From Geodermatophilus pulveris (lineage in GTDB: Bacteria; Actinomycetota; Actinomycetes; Mycobacteriales; Geodermatophilaceae): DNA of 64,000 nucleotides. The notes under the pieces were generated by a model, which was not told the DNA's origin, made no database searches, and worked only from the letters and a program-made list of their open reading frames with translations. Positions 1-8,737 of this stretch are shown piece after piece. The DNA lies in NCBI RefSeq assembly GCF_900188375.1, contig NZ_FZOO01000002.1:124001-188000 (forward strand). The letters are read 5' to 3'. The position numbers and the translations under genes are program-made. Each line of letters starts with the position of its first letter. Within the stretch, counting starts at the first letter, position 1.

Positions 1-51
1 CACGACCACGGCCAGCACGGCGACGGCGGTGAACACGACGGTCAGCAGCAC
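1..51 (-). CDS. 5' end of a hydrophobic (membrane) protein, cut by window edge
   Basis: Reading the minus strand from a GTG at 51 gives 17 residues, nearly all Val, Leu, Ala and Thr, which look like the start of a membrane segment. The GTG lies 11 bases after the pafC stop, so it would be the next gene in the same transcript. In many actinobacteria tatA or a small membrane protein follows pafC. There is no clear Shine-Dalgarno sequence and the fragment is too short to identify. Confidence 0.35.
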   Translation of the reverse strand, partial: MLLTVVFTAVAVLAVVV

Positions 52-61
52 GGCCGCGACC

Positions 62-1057
62 CTAGTGCCCGGAGGTGGCCGGGAGCTGTCCGGCAGCCGG
101 ATAGCGGGTGAGGGCGGCCCGGGCGTCGGCGGCCACGGCCGCGGCCAGCGCGGCCGGCTCGTCGACGGTGACGGCCCCGCCCAGGGAGGCGACCAGCCGG
201 CGGGCCCACGCCACGTCGGCGGTGCGGACCGCGACGGCCAGCCCGCCGGGCGGGTCGTCGACCTCGCGCACCTCCTCCACCGGGTAGTACTCGGCCACCC
301 AGCGCGCGGTGCGGGACAGCCGCAGGCGCACCACGGGCGCGCCCGGCTCGGGCTGGTAGAGCCCGGCGTCGACGTCGCGCAGGGGCACCCCGGGCGGCGG
401 GGCGGAGGGCTCGTCGAGGACGCGGACGTCGTCGATGCGGTCCAGCCGGAACATCCGGACGGCGGCGACCTCGCGCGACCACGCCTCCAGGTACCAGCGG
501 CCGTCGACCAGGTGCAGGCGCAGCGGGTCGACGGTGCGCTCGGTGCGCTCGTCGCGGGTGGGCACGTAGTAGTGCAGGTGCAGCGCGCGGCCGCGCTCCA
601 GGCCCTCGCGGACGACGGCCAGCGCCTGCTCCTTGGCGTCGACCGACAGCGTCACCGGCGTCCCGCGGTCCGCGGCGTGCCCGGCGGCGGCGGACACCTT
701 GGCCAGCGCCCGGCCGACCGCCTCCCGCTCGGCCAGTCCCGGCAGCTCGAGCAGGGCGCGCAGCGCGACGACGAGGGCCACCGCCTCGTCGGTGGTCAGC
801 CGCAGCGGGCGCACCAGGCCCGCGGTGGAGGTGACCCGCACCCGGTCGCCCTCGAAGGCGAGGTCGATGAGGTCGCCGGGCCCGTAGCCGGGCAGCCCGC
901 ACATCCACAGCAGCTCCAGGTCGCGGCGCAGCTGCCGCTCGGGGACGCCGAAGTCGCGGGCCACCTCGGCCAGCGGCACCCCCTCGGGGCGCGCGGTGAG
1001 GTAGGGCACCAGGGAGAGCAGCCGGGTCATCCGCTCGGTGGTGGTGGGCGCGCTCAC
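62..1057 (-). CDS. pafC: PafC, WYL-domain transcriptional regulator
   Basis: The protein has 331 residues. An N-terminal winged-helix region (roughly 10-65, including FGVPERQLRRDLELLW) is followed by a WYL domain (about 130-220, with LHLVDGRWYLEAWS) and a WCX-like C-terminus. In mycobacteria PafB and PafC form a heterodimer that activates the LexA-independent DNA-damage response; a direct role in pupylation is not established. The GTG start at 1057 overlaps the pafB stop by four bases (GTGA), so the two are translationally coupled. A longer open frame extends upstream inside pafB, but the overlap and the family length favour this start. Confidence 0.93.
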   Translation of the reverse strand: MSAPTTTERMTRLLSLVPYLTARPEGVPLAEVARDFGVPERQLRRDLELLWMCGLPGYGPGDLIDLAFEGDRVRVTSTAGLVRPLRLTTDEAVALVVALRALLELPGLAEREAVGRALAKVSAAAGHAADRGTPVTLSVDAKEQALAVVREGLERGRALHLHYYVPTRDERTERTVDPLRLHLVDGRWYLEAWSREVAAVRMFRLDRIDDVRVLDEPSAPPPGVPLRDVDAGLYQPEPGAPVVRLRLSRTARWVAEYYPVEEVREVDDPPGGLAVAVRTADVAWARRLVASLGGAVTVDEPAALAAAVAADARAALTRYPAAGQLPATSGH

Positions 1058-2037
1058 GCGACACCCTCCGGGGACATGGCGGCCAGCCGGGTGAGCCGCT
1101 CGACGACCGCCTCGCGGACCGCGGCCGGGGCCTCGACGACGACGTCCGCCCCGTAGGAGGCGATCTCGCCGGCCAGCCGCATCGGCTCGGTGGTGCGCAG
1201 CTGCAGCCGGTCGTCCCCGTCGTCGGCCGCCCCCAGCGGGACGGCGTGCCGGCGCAGGCCGACCGCGGTGCCGGGCCGGGCGCGCACCACCACGAGCTGC
1301 TCCTCCCCGCGGACCTGCCCCGCGACCATGGCCGCGAGGTCCACGTCGGTCGGCGGCTCGAAGGCGCCGGCGGGTCCGGACGCCCGCGGCGTCCCGACGA
1401 CGCGGGACAGCCGGAACACCCGCGGCGCCCGGCGGTCGAGGTCCAGCCCGCCGAGGTACCAGCGGCCGTGCCAGGCGACGACCCCCCAGGGCTGCACGCG
1501 GCGGCGGGCGGGGGCGTCCTCGTCGGGGCGGCGGTAGTCGAAGTGCAGCTCCCGGCGGTCGCGGGCCGCGGCGTAGCTGGGCTCGAAGGCCGGTTCGTCG
1601 GAGTCCAGCCGGGGCCGCAGCGGGATCGCGCGGGAGGTGTCGACGTCCACCCCGGCGGCCTTGAGCTTGACCAGCGCGCTCTGCGCGGCGCCGGCCAGCT
1701 GCGCGGACTCCCACAGCCGCAGCGCCAGGCCGACCGCGGCGGCCTCCTCGCCGGTCAGGGTGATCTCGGGCAGCTCGTAGTCCGCGCGGGCGATGCGGTA
1801 GCCGTCCTCGGTGTCGAAGACGCTGGTGCGGCCGGTCTCCAGCGGCACGCCCATCTCGCGCAGCTCGGCCTTGTCCCGCTCGAACATCCGCTTGAAGGCC
1901 TCGTCGGCGCGGGCGGTGCCGTCGTCGGGCTCGTAGCCGGGCACGGTGGCGCGGATCTTCGCCGCCGTGACGTACTGCCGGGTGCCGAGCAGCGCGAAGA
2001 CCAGGTTCACCAGCCGCTCCGCCCGCTTCGCCGCCAC
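1054..2037 (-). CDS. pafB: PafB, WYL-domain transcriptional regulator
   Basis: This 327-residue protein begins VAAKRAERLVNLVFALL, a typical PafB N-terminus with a winged helix. A WYL domain follows (around residues 140-215, with GVVAWHGRWYLGGLDLDR). It is the partner subunit of PafC in the damage-response activator. The gene starts with GTG at 2037 and is first in a pafB-pafC operon. A divergent gene starts 56 bases away, so both promoters must sit in 2038-2092. Confidence 0.93.
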   Translation of the reverse strand: MAAKRAERLVNLVFALLGTRQYVTAAKIRATVPGYEPDDGTARADEAFKRMFERDKAELREMGVPLETGRTSVFDTEDGYRIARADYELPEITLTGEEAAAVGLALRLWESAQLAGAAQSALVKLKAAGVDVDTSRAIPLRPRLDSDEPAFEPSYAAARDRRELHFDYRRPDEDAPARRRVQPWGVVAWHGRWYLGGLDLDRRAPRVFRLSRVVGTPRASGPAGAFEPPTDVDLAAMVAGQVRGEEQLVVVRARPGTAVGLRRHAVPLGAADDGDDRLQLRTTEPMRLAGEIASYGADVVVEAPAAVREAVVERLTRLAAMSPEGVA

Positions 2038-2092
2038 AGGCCCAGGCTAGTCAGGAGCGGCAGCGCGTGAGGGTGCTGGCTAGCCTGCCCGG

Positions 2093-3193
2093 GTGGGGGA
2101 TGCAGAGGCGGCACGGCAGCGGATCCGGTGGCGCCGGGGCACGGTGACGGCGCTGGGCCGGGCCTGGCGCGACGCGCAGGAGCTCACGGCCCGGGTCGAG
2201 GGCGACGGCGAGGTGCGGGCGCTGGCGCACCCCTCGCTGGTCGGCGTCCCGGAGGTCGGCGACACGGTGCTGCTCAACACCACCGCGTGGGCGCAGGGCC
2301 TGGGCACCGGCGGGTACGCGCTGGTGGTCGCCGTCCCCGACCGGCTGCCGCCGGACCCCACCGGCCCCGGCCACCTGGTCAAGGCCCGGTACACGCCGCT
2401 GCAGGTGAGCGTGCAGGGCGTCGACGAGCAGGGCACCGAGCACCACCGCACGATCGCCGACGCCGAGGACGTCGCCGGGATGCCGGTCGTGGTCGCCGAC
2501 CTGCACTCCGCGCTGCCGGCCGCGCTGATCGGCGTCCTGGCCACCGACCCGGACCTGCGGGTGGCCTACGTCATGACCGACGGCGGCGCGCTGGTGGCCG
2601 GCTTCTCGCGGACGTTGTCGGCGCTGGCGCCCTCGCTGGCCGGCGTGGTGACCGTGGGCCAGGCGTTCGGCGGCGACCTGGAGGCGGTCACCCTGCACAC
2701 CGGGCTGCTGGCCGCCCGGCACGTGCTCGGCGCGGACGTGGCGATCGTCAGCCAGGGCCCGGGCAACCTGGGCACCGGGACGTCGTGGGGGTTCTCCGGG
2801 GTGGCCGCCGGCGAGGCGTGCAACGCGGTGACCGTGCTCGGCGGGGAGCCGGTGGGGGCGCTGCGCATCTCCGACGGCGACCCGCGGCCGCGGCACCGCG
2901 GGGTGTCCCACCACTCGCTGACCGCGTTCGGCCGGGTGGCCCTCGGCGGGGTGACGTTGGTGGCGCCGCGCGGGCTGGGCTCGGAGCTGGGCAGCCAGGT
3001 CGAGGAGGACCTCGCCGGCCAGCCGCAGCGCAACCGGGTGGTGTGGATGGACGTCGACGGCCTCGAGGACGCCCTCGGGCTGTCCCCGGTGCCGCTGTCG
3101 ACGATGGGCCGCAGCTTCCCCGAGGAGCGCGCCTACTTCCTGGCCGCGGCCGCCGCCGGCCGCTACGCCGCCCTCCAGGTGCCGCTGGACTGA
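2093..3193 (+). CDS. DUF3866 family protein
   Basis: The 366-residue protein matches the actinobacterial DUF3866 family, which is often found beside the pafBC/pafA locus. The N-terminal part looks like an OB-type barrel, and the remainder is glycine-rich with conserved runs such as SQGPGNLGTGTSWGFSG and RHRGVSHHSLTAFG. No catalytic motif is known to me, and it has no signal peptide or membrane segment. It is divergent from pafB and convergent with pafA. The GTG at 2093 is the first start after the intergenic gap. Confidence 0.85.
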   Translation: MGDAEAARQRIRWRRGTVTALGRAWRDAQELTARVEGDGEVRALAHPSLVGVPEVGDTVLLNTTAWAQGLGTGGYALVVAVPDRLPPDPTGPGHLVKARYTPLQVSVQGVDEQGTEHHRTIADAEDVAGMPVVVADLHSALPAALIGVLATDPDLRVAYVMTDGGALVAGFSRTLSALAPSLAGVVTVGQAFGGDLEAVTLHTGLLAARHVLGADVAIVSQGPGNLGTGTSWGFSGVAAGEACNAVTVLGGEPVGALRISDGDPRPRHRGVSHHSLTAFGRVALGGVTLVAPRGLGSELGSQVEEDLAGQPQRNRVVWMDVDGLEDALGLSPVPLSTMGRSFPEERAYFLAAAAAGRYAALQVPLD

Positions 3194-3234
3194 TCGTCGG
3201 CCCACCGGCCGACACCGCGCGGTGCCACGGCGAC

Positions 3235-3284
3235 ATCGGCGATCTCGCACGCCGTAGACGTCCTGAGCGTGCGAGATCGCCGAT
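3235..3284. terminator. 18-bp inverted repeat between convergent genes
   Basis: Bases 3235-3252 are the perfect reverse complement of 3267-3284, leaving a 14-base loop. The stem lies between the DUF3866 stop and the pafA stop, so it can act as a two-way terminator. It lacks a T tract. Each arm also contains the short palindrome GCGATCTCGC or its complement, so a dispersed repeat or protein-binding site is an alternative. Confidence 0.6.
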
Positions 3285-3296
3285 CTCGCCCACGGC

Positions 3297-4655
3297 TCAC
3301 ATGCTGGCGATGAGCTTGTCCACGCGCTCGTCGACGGCCTTGAACGGGTCCTTGCACAGCACGGTGCGCTGGGCCTGGTCGTTGAGCTTGAGGTGCACCC
3401 AGTCGACGGTGAAGTCGCGGCGCTTCTCCTGCGCCTTGCGGATGAACTCCCCGCGCAGCCGGGCGCGGGTGGTCTGCGGGGGCACGTTCTTGGCCTCGAA
3501 CACCCGCGGCTCGTGGGCCACCCGGTCGACCTGGTCGTTGCGCTCGAGCAGGTAGTACAGCCCGCGGGTGCGGCTGATGTCGTGGTAGGCGAGGTCCATC
3601 TGGGCGATCCGCGGGTGGCTCATCGGCAGGTCCCGCTTGGCCCGGTAGCGCTCGATGAGCTGGTACTTGGTGGCCCAGTCGATCTCCCGCTCGATGAGCG
3701 ACAGGTCGCCGGTGTCGACGGCCTTGAGCACCCGCCCCCACAGCTCGAGCATCTGCCGGTGCACCGGGCCGAAACCCTCGCGGTCGACGAACTCCGCCGC
3801 CCGGGAGTGGTACTCCGACTGGATCTCCAGCGCCGACATCTCCTTGCCGTTGGCCAGCCGCACCCGGCGCCGTCCGGTCATGTCGTGGCTGATCTCGCGG
3901 ATGGCGCGGATCGGGTTCTCCAGCGTCATGTCCCGGATGGGGACCCCGGCCTCGATCATGCGCAGCACCAGGTCGGTGACGGCGACCTTGAGCAGCGTCG
4001 TCGTCTCGTTCATGTTCGAGTCGCCGACGATGACGTGCAGCCGCCGGTAGCGCTCGGCGTCGGCGTGCGGCTCGTCGCGGGTGTTGATGATCGGCCGGGA
4101 GCGGGTGGTGGCGGAGGAGACGCCCTCCCAGATGTGCTCGGCGCGCTGGCTGATGCAGTAGATCGCCCCGCGCGGGGTCTGCAGCACCTTGCCCGCGCCG
4201 ACGACGATCTGACGGCTGACCAGGAAGGGGATGAGCACGTCGGCCAGCCGGCTGAACTCCCCGTGCCGGCCCACCAGGTAGTTCTCGTGGCAGCCGTAGC
4301 TGTTGCCGGCGGAGTCGGTGTTGTTCTTGAACAGGTAGATGTCGCCGGTGACGCCCTCCTCGGCCAGCCGCTGCTCGGCGTCGACCAGCAGCCCCTCCAG
4401 GATCCGCTCGCCGGCCTTGTCGTGGACCACGAGCTCGGTGAGGTCGTCGCACTCCGCGGTGGCGTACTCCGGGTGGCTGCCCACGTCGAGGTACAGCCGC
4501 GAGCCGTTGCGCAGGAAGACGTTGGAGCTGCGCCCCCACGACACCACGCGGCGGAACAGGTAGCGCGCCACCTCGTCCGGGGACAGCCGGCGCTGGCCGC
4601 GGAAGGTGCACGTCACCCCGTACTCGGTCTCGATGCCGAAGATGCGTCGCTCCAC
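3297..4655 (-). CDS. pafA: PafA, Pup-protein ligase
   Basis: PafA uses ATP to form an isopeptide bond between the C-terminal glutamate of Pup and a substrate lysine. The 452-residue length and the N-terminal [12 protein letters not shown] are typical of the carboxylate-amine ligase fold. [20 protein letters not shown] and the [20 protein letters not shown] block are shared with Dop further along the window. Translation starts at GTG 4655. The gene is separated from prcA by a plus-strand flavoprotein gene, so it probably has its own promoter in 4656-4722. Confidence 0.97.
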   Translation of the reverse strand: MERRIFGIETEYGVTCTFRGQRRLSPDEVARYLFRRVVSWGRSSNVFLRNGSRLYLDVGSHPEYATAECDDLTELVVHDKAGERILEGLLVDAEQRLAEEGVTGDIYLFKNNTDSAGNSYGCHENYLVGRHGEFSRLADVLIPFLVSRQIVVGAGKVLQTPRGAIYCISQRAEHIWEGVSSATTRSRPIINTRDEPHADAERYRRLHVIVGDSNMNETTTLLKVAVTDLVLRMIEAGVPIRDMTLENPIRAIREISHDMTGRRRVRLANGKEMSALEIQSEYHSRAAEFVDREGFGPVHRQMLELWGRVLKAVDTGDLSLIEREIDWATKYQLIERYRAKRDLPMSHPRIAQMDLAYHDISRTRGLYYLLERNDQVDRVAHEPRVFEAKNVPPQTTRARLRGEFIRKAQEKRRDFTVDWVHLKLNDQAQRTVLCKDPFKAVDERVDKLIASM

Positions 4656-4722
4656 GTCCCGAGCCTAGGCGCCGCGACCGACATCAGCGTGCCGCGACGT
4701 CCCGTCACACCCCACCGGCACA

Positions 4723-5973
4723 GTGGGCCGGGTGCCCCTCCTGCCCGCGCCCCCCTCCCCCGCCGACGGCGCGACGCCCGCCGACACCGCCGCGTGGGTG
4801 TCCGCCCACCTCGGGGACCTCACCCTGGAGGGCCCGGACGGCGTCGCGCCCGGTGCGTTCCGCGGCGGGCAGTCGGCGGCCGACGCGGCGCTGGCCGCGC
4901 TGGACGTCACCGGCTACGCCCGCGACCGCAGCACGGTGCTGCCCGTGCGGCGGCGCGGTGCGAGCCGGGTGTCGCCGTACGTGCGGCACGGCCTGCTGCC
5001 GCTGCCGCGGGTGTGGGACGCCGTGGCCGGCGCCCCGCCGCGCGACCGCGCCAAGTACCGCGACGAGCTGCTCTGGCAGGAGTACGCGCGGCACCTGTAC
5101 GCGCGGGTCGGGCGTGGCCTGCGCGACCACCTGCGCTTCGACCAGCCACCCGCGGCGCGCTGGGACGACGAGCCGTGGCCGGAGCGGATGAACTGCATGG
5201 CGACCGTGGTGGAGGAGCTGCACCGCGACGGGTGGCTGGTCAACCAGACGCGCATGTGGCTGGCCTCGCAGTGGGCGGTGCGGGCCGGGGCGGACTGGCG
5301 CGACGGCGAGGCGGAGACCTATCGGCACCTGCTGGACGGGTCGCGGGCGGCCAACGGGCTGGGCTGGCAGTGGACGGTGGGCACCGGCAGCGGCAAGCCC
5401 TACGGGTTCAGCCGGTGGCAGGTGGAGAAGCGGGCGCCGGAGCTGTGCGCCGGGTGCGCGCTGCGCCGGGCGTGCCCGATCGAGCAGTGGCCGGAGGCCT
5501 CCCCCGGCCGGCGGGTGGACGGGCCCGAGCTCGGCCGGGGCCCGGTGCCCGGCGGGCCGCCGGCGGCCGAGGGCGCCGGGGCGGGCGAGTGGGTGTGGCT
5601 GACCGCGGAGTCCCTCGGCGACGAGGACCCGGCGCTGGCCGCCGACGCGACGCGCCCGGCGGTGTTCGTGTTCGACGAGCCGCTCCTGGCGCGGCTGCGG
5701 CTGTCGGGCAAGCGGCTGGTGTTCCTCGCCGAGACGCTGGGCGAGCTGGCCGCGCACCGGCCGGTGGAGGTGCGGCGCGGCCCGGTGACCGGTGAGCTGG
5801 CCGGCCGGCGGCTGGCCGCCACGTGGGCGCCGGTGCCCGGCTGGGGCCGGCGGGCCGCGGGACTGGACGTCGCCGAGGTGCACCCGTGGCCGTGGCTGGT
5901 GCGGCCGGGCACGACGTCGGTGAATTCGTTCAGCGCCTGGCGGCGGGACGCCGGCCGCGCCGTGCCCCGCTGA
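4723..5973 (+). CDS. Cryptochrome/photolyase-like flavoprotein with swapped domain order
   Basis: This 416-residue protein contains both photolyase domains in reverse order. Residues about 45-260 match the FAD-binding helical domain, which is normally C-terminal: GASRVSPYVRHGLL, ELLWQEYARHLY, WLVNQTRMWLASQW and the LGWQW segment. It ends with a cysteine group C242-x2-C245-x5-C251. After a Gly/Pro-rich linker (260-287), residues 288-405 match the antenna-binding alpha/beta domain that is normally N-terminal: VWLTAESLGDEDPALAAD, AVFVFDEPLLARL, RLVFLAETLGEL and a final WLVRPG...SFSAW. I infer a permuted member that may or may not repair DNA. A GTG at 4732 is an alternative start. Confidence 0.8.
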   Translation: MGRVPLLPAPPSPADGATPADTAAWVSAHLGDLTLEGPDGVAPGAFRGGQSAADAALAALDVTGYARDRSTVLPVRRRGASRVSPYVRHGLLPLPRVWDAVAGAPPRDRAKYRDELLWQEYARHLYARVGRGLRDHLRFDQPPAARWDDEPWPERMNCMATVVEELHRDGWLVNQTRMWLASQWAVRAGADWRDGEAETYRHLLDGSRAANGLGWQWTVGTGSGKPYGFSRWQVEKRAPELCAGCALRRACPIEQWPEASPGRRVDGPELGRGPVPGGPPAAEGAGAGEWVWLTAESLGDEDPALAADATRPAVFVFDEPLLARLRLSGKRLVFLAETLGELAAHRPVEVRRGPVTGELAGRRLAATWAPVPGWGRRAAGLDVAEVHPWPWLVRPGTTSVNSFSAWRRDAGRAVPR

Positions 5974-6009
5974 CGCGCGCGGGGCCGGGCGGTCCCCCCG
6001 GCGGTGCGG

Positions 6010-6870
6010 TCAGCCGGCGTCCGGTGCGGTGGCCTCGCCGGTGCCGCCCGCGGTGTCCGGCACGTCCGGGTCACCGAGCCCGGCCGGGGTGCCGGGCTGG
6101 GGCACGCTCGGGGCGTGGGCGGCGGTGTGCGGCTCCTCGGCGGCGACGGTCCCGCCCTCGTCGGACCGGTCCAGCAGGGTGCGCAGCGCGGCGCCGGTGA
6201 TCCGCCGGAAGGCCCGCTTGGGGCGGCGCCGGTCGAGGACGGCGACCTCCAGCAGCTCGCCGGACAGCAGTCCGGGGCCGCCGTTGCCGGCGGTGGCCGG
6301 GCTGACCGCGGACAGCGCCTGGACGCCGACCCGCAACGCCTCGGCCAGGCCCATGCCGGGGAGGAAGTGCTCGCGCAGGTTGGCGCTGACCGCGTCGGCC
6401 TGGCCGCCCATGACGATGAAGTCCGGCTCGTCGACGACCGAGCCGTCGAAGGTCAGCCGGTAGAGCTGGTCGGACTCCGGGGTCTCCCCGACCTCGGCGA
6501 CGCACAGCTCGACCTCGAAGGGCTTGGTCTGCTGGGTGAAGATCTCGCCGAGGGTCTGCGCGTAGGCGTTGGCGATGACCCGGCCGGTGACGTCGCGGCG
6601 GTTGTAGCTGTAGCCGCGGACGTCGGCCAGCCGGACGCCGGCCACCCGCAGGCTCTCGAACTCGCTGTACCGGCCGACGGCGGCGAAGCCGATGCGGTCG
6701 TAGAGCTCGCCGACCTTGTGCAGCGTGGAGCTGGGGTTCTCGGCGATGAACAGCACGCCGTCGGCGTAGGTGACGACGGCGACGCTGCGGCCGCGGGAGA
6801 TGCCCTTGCGGGCGTACTCCGAGCGGTCGCGCATGACCTGCTCGGGCGAGGCGTAGTACGGCATGGTCAC
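6010..6870 (-). CDS. prcA: 20S proteasome alpha subunit
   Basis: The alpha subunit forms the outer rings and gate of the bacterial 20S proteasome. The N-terminus [20 protein letters not shown] contains the gating segment and H0 helix, followed by a non-catalytic Ntn fold ([24 protein letters not shown]). The last 60 or so residues are a disordered Pro/Ala/Glu-rich tail. The GTG at 6870 lies five bases after the prcB stop; an ATG at 6864 is the other possible start. Confidence 0.97.
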   Translation of the reverse strand: MTMPYYASPEQVMRDRSEYARKGISRGRSVAVVTYADGVLFIAENPSSTLHKVGELYDRIGFAAVGRYSEFESLRVAGVRLADVRGYSYNRRDVTGRVIANAYAQTLGEIFTQQTKPFEVELCVAEVGETPESDQLYRLTFDGSVVDEPDFIVMGGQADAVSANLREHFLPGMGLAEALRVGVQALSAVSPATAGNGGPGLLSGELLEVAVLDRRRPKRAFRRITGAALRTLLDRSDEGGTVAAEEPHTAAHAPSVPQPGTPAGLGDPDVPDTAGGTGEATAPDAG

Positions 6871-6874
6871 GTCG

Positions 6875-7717
6875 TCAGCCCTGCCCGTCCGCGGCGGCCC
6901 GCTCGTCGGTGATGCCGGAGGCGACCGCGGCGACCTCGTCGTCGGCCAGCCGGACCGCCCCCTCGGCGTCCACCCGGTAGACGATCGGGTACAGCCGGCG
7001 CACCGGGTCCGGACCGCCGGTGGCGGAGTCGTCGTCGGCCGCGTCGTACAGGGCCTCGACCAGGCTGCGCGTGGCCGCGTCGCCGCCCAGGCCGGGCCGC
7101 CAGGTCTTCTTGAGGGAGTTGCGGGCGAACAGCGAGCCGGAGCCCACCGAGGCGTAGCCGCGCTCCTCGTAGTTCCCGCCGGTGACGTCGTAGCTGAAGA
7201 TGCGGCCCGGGCTGGTGCCCGGTGCGGCGTCGAGGTCGAAGCCGGCGAACAGCGGGACGACGGCCAGGCCCTGCAGCGCGGCGCCGAGGTTGCCGCGGAT
7301 CATCTGGGCCAGCCGGTTGGCCTTGCCGTCCAGGGAGAGGGTGAGGCCCTCGATCTTCTCGTAGTGCTCGAGCTCGACCTGGTAGAGCCGGACCATCTCG
7401 ATGGCGATGCCCGCGGCGCCGGCGATGCCGATGACCGACCAGGCGTCGGCCGGGTAGACCTTCTCGATGTCCCGGCTGGAGATCAGGTTGCCCATGGTGG
7501 CCCGCCGGTCGCCGCCCATGAGGACGCCGCCGTCGTAGGTGACCGCGACGATCGTGGTGCCGTGCGGGGCCAGCTCACCGACCGGCAGCTGCGGCACCGG
7601 ACGCCGGCTGGGCAGCAGGTCGGGGCTGGTCGCCGCCAGGAAGTCGGTGAAGGAGGACCCCACCCGGTCCAGGTAGGCGGGCGGGAACCCGCTCCGGCCA
7701 GCTGACGTCTCGCTCAC
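6875..7717 (-). CDS. prcB: 20S proteasome beta subunit (catalytic)
   Basis: The beta subunit carries the proteasome active site. From the GTG at 7717 the protein has 280 residues: a 53-residue propeptide ending in PHG, then the catalytic threonine (residue 54) in [21 protein letters not shown], after autocleavage between G and T. The frame is open upstream to 7786, but the start at 7717 is preceded by a purine-rich GAGAGG and gives the usual propeptide [20 protein letters not shown]. prcB and prcA form one transcription unit. Confidence 0.97.
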   Translation of the reverse strand: MSETSAGRSGFPPAYLDRVGSSFTDFLAATSPDLLPSRRPVPQLPVGELAPHGTTIVAVTYDGGVLMGGDRRATMGNLISSRDIEKVYPADAWSVIGIAGAAGIAIEMVRLYQVELEHYEKIEGLTLSLDGKANRLAQMIRGNLGAALQGLAVVPLFAGFDLDAAPGTSPGRIFSYDVTGGNYEERGYASVGSGSLFARNSLKKTWRPGLGGDAATRSLVEALYDAADDDSATGGPDPVRRLYPIVYRVDAEGAVRLADDEVAAVASGITDERAAADGQG

Positions 7718-7805
7718 CCATCCGCCTCTCTCGCCGCCGGAGACCGGCGGCCTCCGCTCGTTCCGACACCGCGCCGAGGCCCGCACGGGGCCGGTCAGGA
7801 CGTCG

Positions 7806-8427
7806 TCACGACCCTACCGGCGGGTGCCCGTCCGGGCGCTCGGGAGCCGGACCGACGCACGTCTGCCGGATCCGGGCCAGGAGCTGGCGGTCCCGGTGGG
7901 CGTCGACGTGGAGCGCGGCCGCGTACAGCAGGCCCGGCTCGTCGCGGAACAGCCCCAGGCCCTGGTTGCACCGCTGGCACAGCAACTGGCGCGTCGCCCC
8001 GGTCGCGTGGTCGTGGTCCAGGTGCTGCGCCGGGTCCCCGCAGATGGCACAGCGGCCGCCCTGGGCCACGTGCATGTCAAGGACCTGCTTCTTGATCAGC
8101 TGGTGTCCACGGCGGAAGTAGTACTCGCTGTTGGCGGCGTTGTGACACGACGTGCAGCGGCTCCCGAAGCCGGACGCCGTGCGGCTGCTCCGCATGTAGG
8201 CGTCGTGCGCGACCGGCTGCCGGCACGACGGGCACCAGCGGAAACCTCGGGTACCCACGAGTGATCGCGGATCTTCTCGCCCATCGCTCCTCGCGATACC
8301 AGGCGTTGTTGCGGGACCGGTTGCACGCGAGGCAGTAGAACGAGAGCCCGTCCTTCAGCGTGCGGTTCTGGCCGAACTCCGACGCCGGCTTCGACTCCTC
8401 GCACGAGGGGCACCGCTCTATGATCAC
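7806..8427 (-). pseudogene. Endonuclease VII-like (HNH/His-Me) protein split by a +1 frameshift
   Basis: Two overlapping frames together encode one recognisable protein. The first (from GTG 8427) begins IIERCPSCEESKPASEFGQN and has a CxxC...CLAC zinc knuckle. The second, ending at 7806, has CPSCRQPV...CTSC, then ICGDPAQHLDHDHATG and LLCQRCNQGLGLF, the recombination endonuclease VII signature. The 622-base span is one base too long. Removing a G from the GGG run at about 8262-8264 joins ITRG to TRGFRWCPSC without loss. It lies between pup and prcB. A sequencing error would restore an intact protein of about 206 residues. Confidence 0.75.
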
Positions 8428-8444
8428 TCTTCGGAGTCAGATGG

Positions 8445-8654
8445 TCACTCTCCGCCCTTCTGTACGTAGCTCCGAACGAACTCTTCACTGTTCTCCTCGA
8501 GGACCTCGTCGATCTCGTCCAGGATCGAGTCGAGGTCCTCGGTGACCTCCTTGTGGCGCTCGGCGACCTCGGCGTCGACCGACGCCTCGACCTCCTCGGT
8601 CTCCTCGCGGTTGCGCGTGGAGCGCTGCTGACCGCCGCTGTCCCTCGTGGCCAT
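8445..8654 (-). CDS. pup: Pup, prokaryotic ubiquitin-like protein
   Basis: Pup is the small disordered tag that marks proteins for the proteasome. This 69-residue copy is rich in Glu, Asp and Gln and has the conserved coiled region DLDSILDEIDEVLEENSEEF and the C-terminus YVQKGGE. It ends in glutamate, not glutamine, so it can be ligated without prior deamidation. A strong GGGAGGA sequence sits five bases before the ATG at 8654. It lies 83 bases downstream of dop on the same strand. Confidence 0.97.
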   Translation of the reverse strand: MATRDSGGQQRSTRNREETEEVEASVDAEVAERHKEVTEDLDSILDEIDEVLEENSEEFVRSYVQKGGE

Positions 8655-8737
8655 GGGTCCTCCCGGTGCAGGTCGTGGCTGGTGCCTGCTGCTGAAGCTA
8701 CCCGCGGGGTGCGACGCGGGGGACCCGACCGACCGGG

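Noticed and set aside
29-1156. Long plus-strand frame opposite pafC/pafB
   Set aside because: Pro/Gly/Arg/Gln-rich antisense shadow of well-recognised genes; typical of very G+C-rich DNA.
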